Assembly (NCBI GenBank): GCA_965213525.1
Contig: OZ243889.1
Span: 2,294,001-2,358,000 of the forward strand
Length of the DNA: 64,000 nucleotides
DNA from: G965213525 sp965213525
Lineage (GTDB): Bacteria; Actinomycetota; Acidimicrobiia; Acidimicrobiales; Poriferisodalaceae
Reading direction: 5' to 3'
Under the pieces are notes generated by a model. The model had not been told where the DNA came from. It was given only the letters and a program-made list of their open reading frames with translations, and made no database searches. Below are positions 25,683 through 34,596 of the stretch, one piece after another. Both the position numbers and the translations under genes were made by a program. Numbering within the stretch: position 1 is the stretch's first letter; each line of letters starts with the position of its first letter.

Positions 25683-27026
25683 TCAGGTGAGGTGCCGGGC
25701 GATCTGATCGGCGAGGGCCTCGGCCGCTGACCGGGCACCCTCGACGGTCTCGGCCTCGACCATCACCCGCACCAGGGCCTCGGTCCCGCTGGCTCTGACC
25801 AGCACCCGACCCCGCTCGCCGAGCTCGGAGCTGGCGGCGTCGGTGGCCTCCAGGATCACGTCGTCCAGGACCACGTCGGCGTGAGGGGCCGCCACGTTCA
25901 CCAGCACCTGGGGATACGTCGTCATCGCCCGCCTGGCCAGCACCGACAGCGGCTCACCGGCGCGGCGCACCAGATCGGCGAGCAGCACGCCCGACAGCAG
26001 GCCGTCACCGGTCGTGGCGAGGTCCCGGAAGACGAGATGACCCGACTGCTCGCCCCCGAGGACGAAGCCGCCGGCGTCGAGCGCGGCGAGGACGTGGCGG
26101 TCACCGACGGGGGTCTCGATCAGCGTGATGCCGGCTGCGTCCATCGCCCGGTGCAGACCGAGGTTGGACATGACCGTGACGACGACGGTGTCACCGACGA
26201 GGCGTCCCCTCTCGGCCAGATCGACGGCGAACAGCGCCATCAGGTGATCACCGTCGACGACGTGACCGGTCTCGTCGACGGCGACGAGCCGGTCGGCGTC
26301 CCCGTCGAGCGCGAGACCGAGGGCCGCCCCCCGGGCGAGGACCTCCTCGGCCAGGGCCTCGGGCGAGGTCGATCCGACCCCGTCGTTGATGTTGGTGCCG
26401 TTCGGGTCGGCGCCGATCACGTGGACGACGGCGCCTGACCGGGCCAGTGCGATCGGGGCGATCGTCGACGCCGCGCCATGGGCGCAGTCGACGACGAGGC
26501 TCGTGCCGTCCAGCGTGCGCCCGTCGAGGCAGCCCAGCACGTGATCGACGTAGCGGTCGGTGCGCCAGGCCTCCTCGACGATCACACCCACGTCGGCACC
26601 GGTGAGCCGGGGACGCGGACGCGCGGTGTACAGCTCGGCGACCGCCCGTGCGACCTCGGCCTGGCGCTCATCGTCGAGCTTGTGGCCACCGACGTCGAAG
26701 ACCTTGATGCCGTTGTCGGAGAACGGGTTGTGCGAGGCCGACACGACGACGCCCGCAGCGCGGTCCGCACCGGCCACCCACGCAAGTGCAGGAGTCGTGG
26801 TCATCCCGAGGCGCACGACGTCGCGGCCTTCAGCAGCGAGCCCGGCGGCCACCGCCGACTCGACGAGGGGCCCTGAGCGTCGGCCATCGTGTCCGATGAC
26901 GACGTCCCCGCGACCGAGCACCTGGCCGGCGGCCCGACCCACCGCCAGGGCGAGCTCGGGGGTCAAGGAGGTGTTGGCTGGTCCTCTGATGCCGTCGGTG
27001 CCGAAGCCGAGCGGGGGGCTGCCCAC
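25683..27026 (-). CDS. glmM: Phosphoglucosamine mutase GlmM
   Basis: The 447-residue enzyme interconverts glucosamine-6- and -1-phosphate on the way to UDP-GlcNAc. It begins GFGTDGIRGPANTSLTPELALAVGRAAG, has the phosphoserine loop VVSASHNPFSDNGIKVF, the metal loop ALDGDADRLVAVDETG, and the sugar loop GGEQSGHLVF, with the phosphate-binding loop VRASGTEALVRVMVEA at the end. GTG at 27026, 16 bases after rpsI, as in mycobacteria (rplM-rpsI-glmM). Confidence 0.97.
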   Translation of the reverse strand: MGSPPLGFGTDGIRGPANTSLTPELALAVGRAAGQVLGRGDVVIGHDGRRSGPLVESAVAAGLAAEGRDVVRLGMTTTPALAWVAGADRAAGVVVSASHNPFSDNGIKVFDVGGHKLDDERQAEVARAVAELYTARPRPRLTGADVGVIVEEAWRTDRYVDHVLGCLDGRTLDGTSLVVDCAHGAASTIAPIALARSGAVVHVIGADPNGTNINDGVGSTSPEALAEEVLARGAALGLALDGDADRLVAVDETGHVVDGDHLMALFAVDLAERGRLVGDTVVVTVMSNLGLHRAMDAAGITLIETPVGDRHVLAALDAGGFVLGGEQSGHLVFRDLATTGDGLLSGVLLADLVRRAGEPLSVLARRAMTTYPQVLVNVAAPHADVVLDDVILEATDAASSELGERGRVLVRASGTEALVRVMVEAETVEGARSAAEALADQIARHLT

Positions 27027-27042
27027 GGTGGCGGGCGGCTCG

Positions 27043-27435
27043 TCAGCGCTTGGAGTACTGCGGGGCCTTGCGGGCCTTCTTCAGGCCGTACTTCTTGCGT
27101 TCCTTGGCCCGGGGGTCTCGGGTCAAGAGCCCGGCGCGCTTGAGCGTCGGACGCATCTCGGGGTCGAGCCCGATGAGGGCCCGGGCGATGCCGAGGCGCA
27201 GGGCATCGGCCTGGCCCGCCGGTCCGCCGCCGTCACAGGTGGCGTCGATGTCCCAGTTGCCCTCGGTCTCGGTGAGGCGGAGGGGTTCGACGATGCGCAT
27301 GCGCTGCATCGCCGAGGGGAAGTAGTCATCGAGGGCGCGCCGGTTGACGGTGATGGTGCCCGAACCGGGCCGGAAGCGAACGCGGGCCACCGCTGACTTG
27401 CGTCGGCCGATGGTCTGGGTGAGCGGTGCGGGCAC
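27043..27435 (-). CDS. rpsI: 30S ribosomal protein S9
   Basis: The 130-residue protein has IGRRKSAVARVRFRPGSGTITVNRR at the start and ends KKARKAPQYSKR, the universal tail that reaches P-site tRNA. GTG at 27435 follows GAGGAG at a proper distance. It lies 26 bases after rplM and is cotranscribed with it. Confidence 0.97.
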   Translation of the reverse strand: MPAPLTQTIGRRKSAVARVRFRPGSGTITVNRRALDDYFPSAMQRMRIVEPLRLTETEGNWDIDATCDGGGPAGQADALRLGIARALIGLDPEMRPTLKRAGLLTRDPRAKERKKYGLKKARKAPQYSKR

Positions 27436-27461
27436 GTCGGTCTCCTCGCGGGCCGGAAGGA

Positions 27462-27914
27462 TCAGCGGGCCACGTGGCGGGCGTGATCGATGACGAGCGG
27501 CTGGGGCTGCTGGGCGGAGTGGGGGTGCGTCGGGCCGGCGTAGACCTTGAGCTTGGTCAGCATCTGCGCGCCGAGGCGGTTCTTGGGCAGCATGCCCTTG
27601 ATCGAGCGGCGCACCGTATCGGCAGGCCGCTCGGCCAGCGCCCGCTCGAAGGACTTGGTGCGCAGACCGCCCGGGAAGCCGGAGTGGCGGTGGATGAAGG
27701 TCTTCTCGGCCTTGTTCGAGGTCATCACCACCTTGGCGGCGTTGATCACGATGACGTGGTCGCCGGTGTCGAGGTTGGGCGTGAACGTCGTCTTGTGCTT
27801 GCCCCGCAGGACCCGTGCGACCTCGGTGGCCATGCGGCCGAGGACGAGGTCGGTGGCATCGACGACGTACCAGGACCGCTCGATCTCGGCAGCCTTCGGG
27901 GTGTGGGTGCGCAC
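27462..27914 (-). CDS. rplM: 50S ribosomal protein L13
   Basis: The 150-residue protein contains RSWYVVDATDLVLGRMATEVARVLRGKHK, DHVIVINAAKVVMTSNKAEKTF and MLPKNRLGAQMLTKLKVYAGPTHPHSAQQP, all L13 hallmarks. It is an early-assembly 50S protein. GTG at 27914 gives normal length. A -10/-35 pair about 100 bases upstream makes it first of the rplM-rpsI-glmM unit. Confidence 0.97.
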   Translation of the reverse strand: MRTHTPKAAEIERSWYVVDATDLVLGRMATEVARVLRGKHKTTFTPNLDTGDHVIVINAAKVVMTSNKAEKTFIHRHSGFPGGLRTKSFERALAERPADTVRRSIKGMLPKNRLGAQMLTKLKVYAGPTHPHSAQQPQPLVIDHARHVAR

Positions 27915-28014
27915 GGGGCGGGACCTTCGTTGCTCTTCGAGACGGGCCACCCGGACCGAGGAGGGGCCGGGGCGCTGGCACACCGGGACCTGCGCCCGAC
28001 CGGGGCGGAGCGCC

Positions 28015-28043
28015 ATCGTAGGGCCCGACCGGTGGTCCCACAA
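28015..28043 (-). promoter_or_regulatory. rplM-rpsI promoter
   Basis: Minus strand TTGTGG (28038-28043), 17-base spacer, TACGAT (28015-28020). The leader to the rplM start would be about 95 bases. Confidence 0.6.
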
Positions 28044-28069
28044 GGCGCGGCCGGTCGACGGGCTCGGCG

Positions 28070-28903
28070 TCACCTGCGGGCGGCGGATCCAGCCGCCCCG
28101 ACGTCGGGGTAGCGCACGTGTTCGAGCACCAGGCCGTGGGGCGGCGCGACCTGGGGCACCGCCGCCCGGTCGCGGGCCGCCAGGATCGCTGACACCTCAC
28201 CGGCGCGTCGCCGTCCGGTTCCCACCGCCACGACCAGACCGACGATCGAGCGCACCATCTGGTGGCAGAAGGCATCGGCGTGGACCTCGACCTCGACGAT
28301 CCCGCCCGACCCGGCGACGATCGCCAACCGGCGGACCCGGCGCACGAGCGAGGCGTCGGGGCGCTTCTTGGGCGCTCGACAGAACGAGGAGAAGTCGTGC
28401 TCGCCGATCAGCGGATCGCACGCCAGGCGCATCGCCGAGCGGTCGAGCGGCTCACCGACGTGCCAGACCGTGCGGGCCGTGAGTGGATCGGCGACCGGGG
28501 CGCCAGAGCACCGGTAGCGGTAGCGACGTTCGACGGCCGAGAAGCGGGCGTCGAAGTCCGAGGGGACGACCCGGGCCGTGGTGACCACGATCTCGGGGCC
28601 GAGCACCCGGGTCACCGCCCGGGCGACCTGATCGGCAGGCGGTCCGTCGGCGGGGGCGTCGAAGGAGACGACCTGCCCGGTGGCGTGCACCCCGGCGTCG
28701 GTGCGCCCGGCGAGGGTCAGCGCGACGGGAGCGCCGAGGACCCGTTCGAGCAGTTCGCGGAGCACGCCGGCCACGGTCCGCACGCCGGGGTTCTCGGCGG
28801 CGCCGTGCAGGTCGGTGCCGTCGTAGGCGATGTCGAGCCGCAGACGCCGCTGCCCGCGATGGCCATGGTCGCCGGCGGTGGACCGGGGGTCAGGGCCGCT
28901 CAC
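28070..28903 (-). CDS. truA: tRNA pseudouridine(38-40) synthase TruA
   Basis: The 277-residue enzyme isomerises U38-U40 in tRNA anticodon arms. The catalytic Asp is in LAGRTDAGVHATGQVVSF; other motifs are FDARFSAVERRYRYRC, HDFSSFCRAPKK and FCHQMVRSIVGLVVAVGTGR. The usual GWQxQ after YDGTDLHG reads AAENPG here, losing the common Trp. GTG at 28903. It follows rplQ by 45 bases as in other actinobacteria. Confidence 0.95.
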   Translation of the reverse strand: MSGPDPRSTAGDHGHRGQRRLRLDIAYDGTDLHGAAENPGVRTVAGVLRELLERVLGAPVALTLAGRTDAGVHATGQVVSFDAPADGPPADQVARAVTRVLGPEIVVTTARVVPSDFDARFSAVERRYRYRCSGAPVADPLTARTVWHVGEPLDRSAMRLACDPLIGEHDFSSFCRAPKKRPDASLVRRVRRLAIVAGSGGIVEVEVHADAFCHQMVRSIVGLVVAVGTGRRRAGEVSAILAARDRAAVPQVAPPHGLVLEHVRYPDVGAAGSAARR

Positions 28904-28948
28904 GCGACGCTTCGGCGTGTGAGGCGGCTGGCTCGTGGTGTGTCGCCG

Positions 28949-29302
28949 CTAGACGAGCTCGATGCGGGCCATGGCGGCGTTGTCGCCCTGTCGAGGACCC
29001 ATCTTGAGGATGCGGGTGTACCCACCGGGCCGCTCGGAGTAGCGAGGACCGATGTCGACCATCAGCTTGTGGGCCATCTCGGGGTCTCGCAGGTACCCGA
29101 CCAGCTCGCGATGGCGGTGCAACCCGCCCTTGCGAGCCTTGGTGATGAGCTTCTCGGCGACGGGACGCAACGCCTTGGCCTTGGCCTCGGTCGTCACGAT
29201 GGCCTCGGCGGCGAACAGCGAGGCGGCCAGGTTGGCCATCATCGCCTTGTGGTGAGCGGCGCTGCCGCCGAAGCGACGGGCCTTGCGGGGGGTGCCGGGC
29301 AT
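28949..29302 (-). CDS. rplQ: 50S ribosomal protein L17
   Basis: The 117-residue protein starts MPGTPRKARRFGGSAAHHKAMMANLAASLF and ends YTRILKMGPRQGDNAAMARIELV, typical of L17. ATG at 29302 is 10 bases after the rpoA stop, with a GAGAGG Shine-Dalgarno inside that gap. Confidence 0.96.
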   Translation of the reverse strand: MPGTPRKARRFGGSAAHHKAMMANLAASLFAAEAIVTTEAKAKALRPVAEKLITKARKGGLHRHRELVGYLRDPEMAHKLMVDIGPRYSERPGGYTRILKMGPRQGDNAAMARIELV

Positions 29303-29312
29303 GTCCGTCCTC

Positions 29313-30263
29313 TCAGGTGGCGACGGTCGCCGACATGCCCCGGAGGGCGAGGCCGCGCTCGTCGAGCTTCTGGATGACCTCATCCAGGGACTTCTGGCCG
29401 AAGTTCGTGATGGCCAGCAGGTCGTCGGGGTTCTTGGTCAACAGCTCGCCGATGGTGTTGACCTGCCCACGCTTGAGGCAGTTGCGGGGCCGCTCCGACA
29501 GATCGAGATCCTCGATCGGTAGGTCGATGTCAGGTGACCCGGCGGTGGCGCTGGCCTGCTCGCCGAGCTCGAGCCCGACCGGCTCCTCGCTCATGTCGGC
29601 CACCAGCGTGACCAGGGTCCGCAGGGTGTCGGCCGCCGAGGCGAGGGCGTCCCGGGGACTGATCGAGCCGTCGGTCGTGACGTCGATGAGCAGCCGGTCG
29701 TAGTTCGTCGACTGCTCGACGCGCACGGGCTCGACAGCCAGGGCGACCCGCCGCACCGGCGAGAACACCGCGTCGATGGGGATCTGGCCGATGGTGCCGT
29801 CCTCGGAGCGTTCGGCCACCCGGAAGCCCACGCCGCGCTCGACCACGAGGTCAGCTGCGATGCGGCCCTTCTCGTTGAGGGTCGCCAGGACCAGATCGGT
29901 GTTGACCACCTCGATGTCGGAGCTGACCTGGAGGTCACCGGCGGTGACGGTGCCGGGGCCTCGCACGTCGAGGCGCACGGGGGTGGGCACGTCGCTGTAG
30001 CTGCGCAGGACGACGTCCTTCAGGTTCAGCATGACGTCGGTGATGTCCTCGGCGACGCCCTCGAGGGCGTCGTACTCGTGGAGCGCCTCGTCGAAGTGCA
30101 CGACGGTGATGGCCGCGCCGGGGACCGACGACAACAGAGCGCGCCGCAGCGAGTTGCCGAGCGTGTGGCCGAACCCCGGCTCGAGCGGTCCCACGGCGAA
30201 GCGCTGACGATCTCCGGCCTCCTCGCCGATGGGATCGACGGTGGGCCGCTGCATGATGAGCAC
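29313..30263 (-). CDS. rpoA: RNA polymerase alpha subunit
   Basis: The 316-residue subunit has the N-terminal dimerisation domain (FAVGPLEPGFGHTLGNSLRRALLSSVPGAAI), the insert domain (VLRSYSDVPTPVRLDVRGPG), and a C-terminal domain beginning IEDLDLSERPRNCLKRGQVNTIGELL with FGQKSLDEVIQKL, the helix-hairpin-helix that binds UP elements. GTG at 30263 follows AGGAG by 9 bases; ATG at 30254 is the alternative. Confidence 0.97.
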   Translation of the reverse strand: MLIMQRPTVDPIGEEAGDRQRFAVGPLEPGFGHTLGNSLRRALLSSVPGAAITVVHFDEALHEYDALEGVAEDITDVMLNLKDVVLRSYSDVPTPVRLDVRGPGTVTAGDLQVSSDIEVVNTDLVLATLNEKGRIAADLVVERGVGFRVAERSEDGTIGQIPIDAVFSPVRRVALAVEPVRVEQSTNYDRLLIDVTTDGSISPRDALASAADTLRTLVTLVADMSEEPVGLELGEQASATAGSPDIDLPIEDLDLSERPRNCLKRGQVNTIGELLTKNPDDLLAITNFGQKSLDEVIQKLDERGLALRGMSATVAT

Positions 30264-30289
30264 TGGCGAGTTCTCCTGTGGCCTGACGA

Positions 30290-30904
30290 CTATTTGCTGT
30301 ACAGCTCGACGATGAGCTGCTCGCGCACCGGCACGTCGATCTGGTCGCGCGTGGGCACGGCGCGCACGGTGATCTTCATGCCGCCGTCGCCCGATTCGAG
30401 CCATCCCGGGGGCTGGCGGTCGAGCACGTCGAGGTTCCAGCGAACCTGGACCATCTCACGCGCCTTGGCCCGCAGCTCGACGACGTCGCCGGGACGCACC
30501 GAGAAGCTGGGGATGTCGACCCGTCGACCGTTGACGTCGACGTGGCCGTGGTTGACGAACTGGCGGGCCTGAGGGCGGGTCGCTGCCCACCCGGCCCGGT
30601 AGATGACGTTGTCGAGCCGGCGTTCGAGGAGCTGGAGGAGCGTCTCGCCGGTGACGCCGCGGAGGCGGGTCGCCTCCTCGTAGTACCGGCGGAACTGGCG
30701 CTCGAGCACGCCGTAGGTGTAGCGGGCCTTCTGCTTCTCCTGCAGCTGCACCAGGTACTCGGACTGGTTGCGACGGCGGCTGCGGCCGTGCTCGCCTGGC
30801 GGGTAGGGCCGACGGTCGAGCGAGCGGGTCTCGCGTGGGGTGCCCCAGATGTTGGCGCCGAGGCGGCGCGACACCCGGGCCTTGGGACCGGTGTAGCGAG
30901 CCAC
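30290..30904 (-). CDS. rpsD: 30S ribosomal protein S4
   Basis: The 204-residue primary rRNA-binding protein begins ARYTGPKARVSRRLGANIWG and contains the S4 RNA-binding domain (LERRLDNVIYRAGWAATRPQARQFVNHGHVDVNGRRVDIPSF). No N-terminal zinc cysteines, so it is the zinc-free form. GTG at 30904 leaves one base after the rpsK stop. In many bacteria S4 autoregulates this operon. Confidence 0.97.
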   Translation of the reverse strand: MARYTGPKARVSRRLGANIWGTPRETRSLDRRPYPPGEHGRSRRRNQSEYLVQLQEKQKARYTYGVLERQFRRYYEEATRLRGVTGETLLQLLERRLDNVIYRAGWAATRPQARQFVNHGHVDVNGRRVDIPSFSVRPGDVVELRAKAREMVQVRWNLDVLDRQPPGWLESGDGGMKITVRAVPTRDQIDVPVREQLIVELYSK

Positions 30905-30905
30905 G

Positions 30906-31304
30906 TCAGACCCTCCGCCGCTTGGCGGGGCGGCACCCGTTGTGGGGCACCGGGGTGACGTCTTTGATGCCAGCGATCTCGATGCCCACGTTCTGGATGG
31001 CCCGGATGGCGGTCTCGCGCCCCGAACCCGGACCCTTGACGTGCACGTCGACCTTGCGGACGCCGTGCTCCATGGCCTTGCGCGCCGCCTGCTCAGCCGC
31101 CTGTTGAGCGGCGAACGGGGTCGACTTGCGCGAGCCCCGGAACCCCATGTTGCCGGCGGATGCCCAGCTGAGCACGCCCCCGGTGGGGTCGGTGATGGTG
31201 ATGATCGTGTTGTTGAACGAGCTCTTGATGTGCGCGACCCCGTGGGGGACGTTCTTGCGCTCGCGACGACGGGGGCGTCGGCCGCCGGCTGCTGGCTTGG
31301 CCAT
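30906..31304 (-). CDS. rpsK: 30S ribosomal protein S11
   Basis: The 132-residue platform protein has NVPHGVAHIKSSFNNTIITITDPTGGVLSWASAGNMGFRGSRKSTPFAAQ-type core and ends VTPVPHNGCRPAKRRRV, the universal S11 tail. ATG at 31304, 13 bases after rpsM, preceded by GAGGAG. Confidence 0.97.
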   Translation of the reverse strand: MAKPAAGGRRPRRRERKNVPHGVAHIKSSFNNTIITITDPTGGVLSWASAGNMGFRGSRKSTPFAAQQAAEQAARKAMEHGVRKVDVHVKGPGSGRETAIRAIQNVGIEIAGIKDVTPVPHNGCRPAKRRRV

Positions 31305-31317
31305 CGGTCGTGCTCCT

Positions 31318-31698
31318 CTACTTCCTCGGGGCCTTCTTCTTGCCGGCCACCGTCTTGCGCGGACCCTTGCGGGTGCGGGCGTTGGTGTGGGTGCGCTGGC
31401 CCCGGACGGGGAGGCCCCGGCGGTGGCGAAGGCCCTGGTAGCAGCCGATCTCGATCTTGCGCTTGATGTCCTGGGAGACCTCTCGGCGCAGGTCGCCCTC
31501 GACGCGCAGGTGCTCGTCGACGTAGGAGCGGATGCGGGAGACCTCGGCGTCGGTGAGATCTCGCACCTTGGTCTCACGAGCGATGTCGAGTGAGTCGCAC
31601 ACCTGTTGGGCGGTGGTGCGACCGACCCCGTAGATGTAGGTGAGTGCGATCTCGACGTGCTTCTCGCGCGGGATGTCGACTCCGGAGATGCGGGCCAC
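31318..31698 (-). CDS. rpsM: 30S ribosomal protein S13
   Basis: The 126-residue head protein begins ARISGVDIPREKHVEIALTYIYGVG and ends with the basic tail NARTRKGPRKTVAGKKKAPRK, after GLRHRRGLPVRGQRTHTNA. It contacts the P-site tRNA and the L5 bridge. GTG at 31698, 11 bases after rpmJ. Confidence 0.97.
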   Translation of the reverse strand: MARISGVDIPREKHVEIALTYIYGVGRTTAQQVCDSLDIARETKVRDLTDAEVSRIRSYVDEHLRVEGDLRREVSQDIKRKIEIGCYQGLRHRRGLPVRGQRTHTNARTRKGPRKTVAGKKKAPRK

Positions 31699-31709
31699 GG
31701 TCGATCCCC

Positions 31710-31823
31710 TCAGCCCTGGCGCTGCTTGTGGCGCGGGTTCGAGCAGATCACCATGACGCGCCGGCGCCGTCGGATGGTGCGGCACTTGTCGCACATGGGC
31801 TTGACGCTGGGACGGACCTTCAT
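31710..31823 (-). CDS. rpmJ: 50S ribosomal protein L36 (zinc-binding form)
   Basis: The 37-residue protein MKVRPSVKPMCDKCRTIRRR-(RR)VMVICSNPRHKQRQG keeps all zinc ligands (C-x2-C, C, H). ATG at 31823 follows GGAG. It heads the rpmJ-rpsM-rpsK-rpsD-rpoA-rplQ operon. In most bacteria infA lies just upstream; here it does not. Confidence 0.96.
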   Translation of the reverse strand: MKVRPSVKPMCDKCRTIRRRRRVMVICSNPRHKQRQG

Positions 31824-31942
31824 GGCCGGGCTCCGGGGGTGACAGTGAGCGGTGGCGACCACCGGGCGAGGTGACCGAGACGAGCAACCGACCGAGGGGA
31901 GCTGCGCGCCGCGACACGCACGACCTCCCGGGCCGACTGCAC

Positions 31943-31971
31943 AGACTAGCAGCACGTCACGCCCTGGCCAA
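31943..31971 (-). promoter_or_regulatory. Promoter of the alpha operon
   Basis: Minus strand TTGGCC (31966-31971), 17-base spacer, TAGTCT (31943-31948) in a TGC-extended context. The leader to rpmJ would be about 113 bases. Confidence 0.6.
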
Positions 31972-31991
31972 CCGCCCCGATGCGGGCCTGC

Positions 31992-32009
31992 GGTGCCCGC
32001 TCGGGCACC
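31992..32009 (-). terminator. Hairpin after adk, possible terminator
   Basis: GGTGCCCG-CT-CGGGCACC is a perfect short palindrome 14 bases after the adk stop and just upstream of the alpha-operon promoter. No U-run follows. Confidence 0.4.
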
Positions 32010-32023
32010 AGGGCCAAGGGCGC

Positions 32024-32584
32024 TCAGCGGCGGGCGTCGATGGCAGCGACCAGACGAGCGGTGACCTCGCCCTCGGAACCCACCCCGTCCACGGTCACGA
32101 GCGACCCGCCACGTTCGTAGTGGGCCAGCAGCGGAGCGGTCTCGGACTCGTACAGATCCAGCCGGCGTCTGATCGCCTCCTCGGTGTCGTCGTCACGCCC
32201 CCGGGCCAGCATCCGCTCGATGACCACCGGTTCGGGCACCTCGAGATCGACCGCGGCGGTGAGCGTCCGCTCGCCGAGGAGGCGCTCCAGGGCATTCGCC
32301 TGGTCAGCTGTGCGCGGGAAGCCGTCGAGCAGGAAGCCGGTGGCGGCGTCGGGTCGCCGCAGGCGCTCCTCGACCACCGCGATCATGACGTCGTCGCCGA
32401 CCAGCTCACCGGCCTCCATGACCGCCTTGGCCCGCAACCCGATGGGCGTGCCCGACTGGGTCGCTGACCGCAGCATGTCGCCGGTGGAGATGTGGGGGAC
32501 GCCGTAGTGGGTGGACAGGCGCACGCACTGGGTGCCCTTGCCGGCGCCTTGGCGCCCGAACACCACCAGGCGGACCTCGGTCAT
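32024..32584 (-). CDS. adk: Adenylate kinase
   Basis: The 186-residue kinase converts AMP and ATP to two ADP. The P-loop reads GRQGAGKGTQ, where nearly all family members have GPPGAGKGTQ. AMP-site HISTGDMLRSA and GFPRTADQANAL are standard. The lid is short (RGRDDDTEEAIRRRL) with no zinc Cys. Length equals that of actinobacterial Adk. ATG at 32584; it follows secY by 76 bases. Confidence 0.95.
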   Translation of the reverse strand: MTEVRLVVFGRQGAGKGTQCVRLSTHYGVPHISTGDMLRSATQSGTPIGLRAKAVMEAGELVGDDVMIAVVEERLRRPDAATGFLLDGFPRTADQANALERLLGERTLTAAVDLEVPEPVVIERMLARGRDDDTEEAIRRRLDLYESETAPLLAHYERGGSLVTVDGVGSEGEVTARLVAAIDARR

Positions 32585-32660
32585 CGCACGCTCCCTGCAG
32601 TGGAGCGCCCTTGGTAGCCGCCCGAGTGGATCGGACGCAATCCGATGCGCCTGGTGGAGG

Positions 32661-34010
32661 TCAGACCGACGTGCGGGTCGGCTTCAAGAAGCCCTCGTAG
32701 TTGGCCATCATCAGTTGGCTGTCGATCTGGCGCATGAACTCGAGCGCCACGCCGACGGCGATCAGCAACGAGATGCCCCCGAAGGCGAACGAGGCCAGGG
32801 CCACCGAGTTCTGCCCGTCGAATCCGCCGAACACCGTCAACAGCACGGTGGGGACCAGGGCGATGGCGGCGATGAACGTGGCGCCGGGCAGGGTGATGCG
32901 GTTCAAGATCTTGGACAGGTACCGCTCGGTCTGGGGACCCGGGCGGATGCCGGGGATGAAGCCGCCCTGCTTGCGGATGGTGTCGGCCTGCTTGGCCGGG
33001 TCGAACGTGATGGCCGTGTAGAAGTAGGCGAAGCCCACGATCATCGATCCGAGGAACAACAGGTACGCCGGACTCGTCGGGTTGGTCAGGTTGTCGTTGA
33101 TGAAGTTCACGAACCAGTCGACGGTGATGATGTTGGACATCAGCACGGGCAGGTACAGCACCGAGCTGGCGAAGATCACCGGGATCACACCGGACTGGTT
33201 CACCTTCAGCGGGATGTAGGTGCTCTGCCCGCCGTACATCCGTCGACCCACCACCCGCTTGGCGAACTGCACCGGGATGCGCCGCTGTCCGTTCTCGATG
33301 TACACGATGGCCACCAGCATGGCGATCGCCGCCAGGATGAGCACGGCCAGGAACAGCCACCCCTTCTCGGCCCGCAGCGCCGCACCGGAGAACGGCAGGC
33401 TGGCCACGACCGAGGCGAAGATCAGCAGCGACATGCCGTTGCCGATGCCTCGCTGGCTGATGAGCTCGCCCATCCACATCAACAGTGCGGTGCCGGCGGT
33501 CAGGGTCAACACGACGATCGCGACGCGCCCGAAGGAGAACTCAGGGAGCACCTCGATGGCCGGCGTGTTGGTGCCGAACAGCGCTCCCTGACCGGCGCCC
33601 CGCCCGAAGATGAACGCCAACCCGGTCGCCTGGAGGAACGAGATGGACACCGCCAGGTAGCGGGTGGCCTGGGTGAGCTTGCGTTGGCCCACCGCCCCCT
33701 GGTCTCGCCACTCCTCGAGCTTGGGGATGGCCACCTGGAGGATCTGCATGATGATCGACGCCGTGATGTAGGGCATGATCCCGAGGGCGAACACGGCGAA
33801 GGCGGTCAGTGCGCCGCCGCTGAAGAAGTTCAAGAAGCCGAGCACCCCGGCCTCGCTGGCGGCGTCTTCGAGATCGAGCACCGAATCGAAGTCGATGCCG
33901 GGTACGGGGATCTGTGAGCCCAGGCGGTACAGGCCCAGGACCATCAGCGTGAACAGCAGCTTGTTCCGCAGGTCTGGGATCTTGAAGATGTTGGTGAAGC
34001 TGGACAGCAC
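32661..34010 (-). CDS. secY: Preprotein translocase subunit SecY
   Basis: The 449-residue channel protein has ten predicted membrane helices. Hallmarks are LYRLGSQIPVPGIDF, MPYITASIIMQILQVAIPKLEEW (plug and helix 2), the cytoplasmic loop IENGQRRIPVQFAKRVVGRRMYGGQSTYIPLKVNQSGVIPVIFA-type region and KQGGFIPGIRPGPQTERYL. GTG at 34010. It is the SecYEG pore through which the signal-peptide proteins of this window would pass. Confidence 0.97.
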   Translation of the reverse strand: MLSSFTNIFKIPDLRNKLLFTLMVLGLYRLGSQIPVPGIDFDSVLDLEDAASEAGVLGFLNFFSGGALTAFAVFALGIMPYITASIIMQILQVAIPKLEEWRDQGAVGQRKLTQATRYLAVSISFLQATGLAFIFGRGAGQGALFGTNTPAIEVLPEFSFGRVAIVVLTLTAGTALLMWMGELISQRGIGNGMSLLIFASVVASLPFSGAALRAEKGWLFLAVLILAAIAMLVAIVYIENGQRRIPVQFAKRVVGRRMYGGQSTYIPLKVNQSGVIPVIFASSVLYLPVLMSNIITVDWFVNFINDNLTNPTSPAYLLFLGSMIVGFAYFYTAITFDPAKQADTIRKQGGFIPGIRPGPQTERYLSKILNRITLPGATFIAAIALVPTVLLTVFGGFDGQNSVALASFAFGGISLLIAVGVALEFMRQIDSQLMMANYEGFLKPTRTSV

Positions 34011-34104
34011 GTCGGCTCCCTCGGTGAACCCGTCGACGGCGACGACCGTACGCCGCCCGCCGCTCCCGCCGGACGCGGGGGCCGGCGGGCGGCCGCCGTC
34101 GCGC

Positions 34105-34596
34105 TCAGCGGTTGGTGTGCTGGTTGCCCTGGGCGGGGGGACGTCGGTCTCCCCACGGCGCCGGGACGATCTCGATCGACCCGCCGGCGGCGGTGATGGC
34201 GGCCTCGGCGCTGCGGGACACGGCGTGGACGCGCACCCGCACAGGACGATCGATCTCGCCCCGTCCGAGCACCTTGACGAGCGCGTCCTTGCTCACGAGC
34301 CCACGGGCCCGAAGCGATTCGACGGTCACGTCGTCCATGTCACTGTCCGCGATGACGTCGAGGTTGATCGGCTGGTAGTCGACGCGGAACGGGTTGTTGA
34401 ACCCGCGCAGCTTGGGCACGCGCTGGATCAGGGGCATCTGGCCGCCCTCGAAGCCGACGGCGACGGTGTTGCGGGCGCGCTGGCCCTTGGTGCCGCGGCC
34501 AGCGGTCTTGCCGCCCTTGCCCCCGGTGCCGCGGCCGACGCGCTTGCGGCGGCGGGTCGAACCCTCTGGTGGACGTAGATCGTGTGGCTTCAGCAT
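34105..34596 (-). CDS. rplO: 50S ribosomal protein L15
   Basis: The 163-residue protein starts MLKPHDLRPPEGSTRRRKRVGRG with the Gly-rich TGGKGGKTAGRGTKGQRAR and FEGGQMPLIQRVPKLRGF. It assembles late in the 50S central region. ATG at 34596 directly follows the rpmD stop. The last 20 residues (PAPWGDRRPPAQGNQHTNR) are an unusual short tail. Confidence 0.96.
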   Translation of the reverse strand: MLKPHDLRPPEGSTRRRKRVGRGTGGKGGKTAGRGTKGQRARNTVAVGFEGGQMPLIQRVPKLRGFNNPFRVDYQPINLDVIADSDMDDVTVESLRARGLVSKDALVKVLGRGEIDRPVRVRVHAVSRSAEAAITAAGGSIEIVPAPWGDRRPPAQGNQHTNR

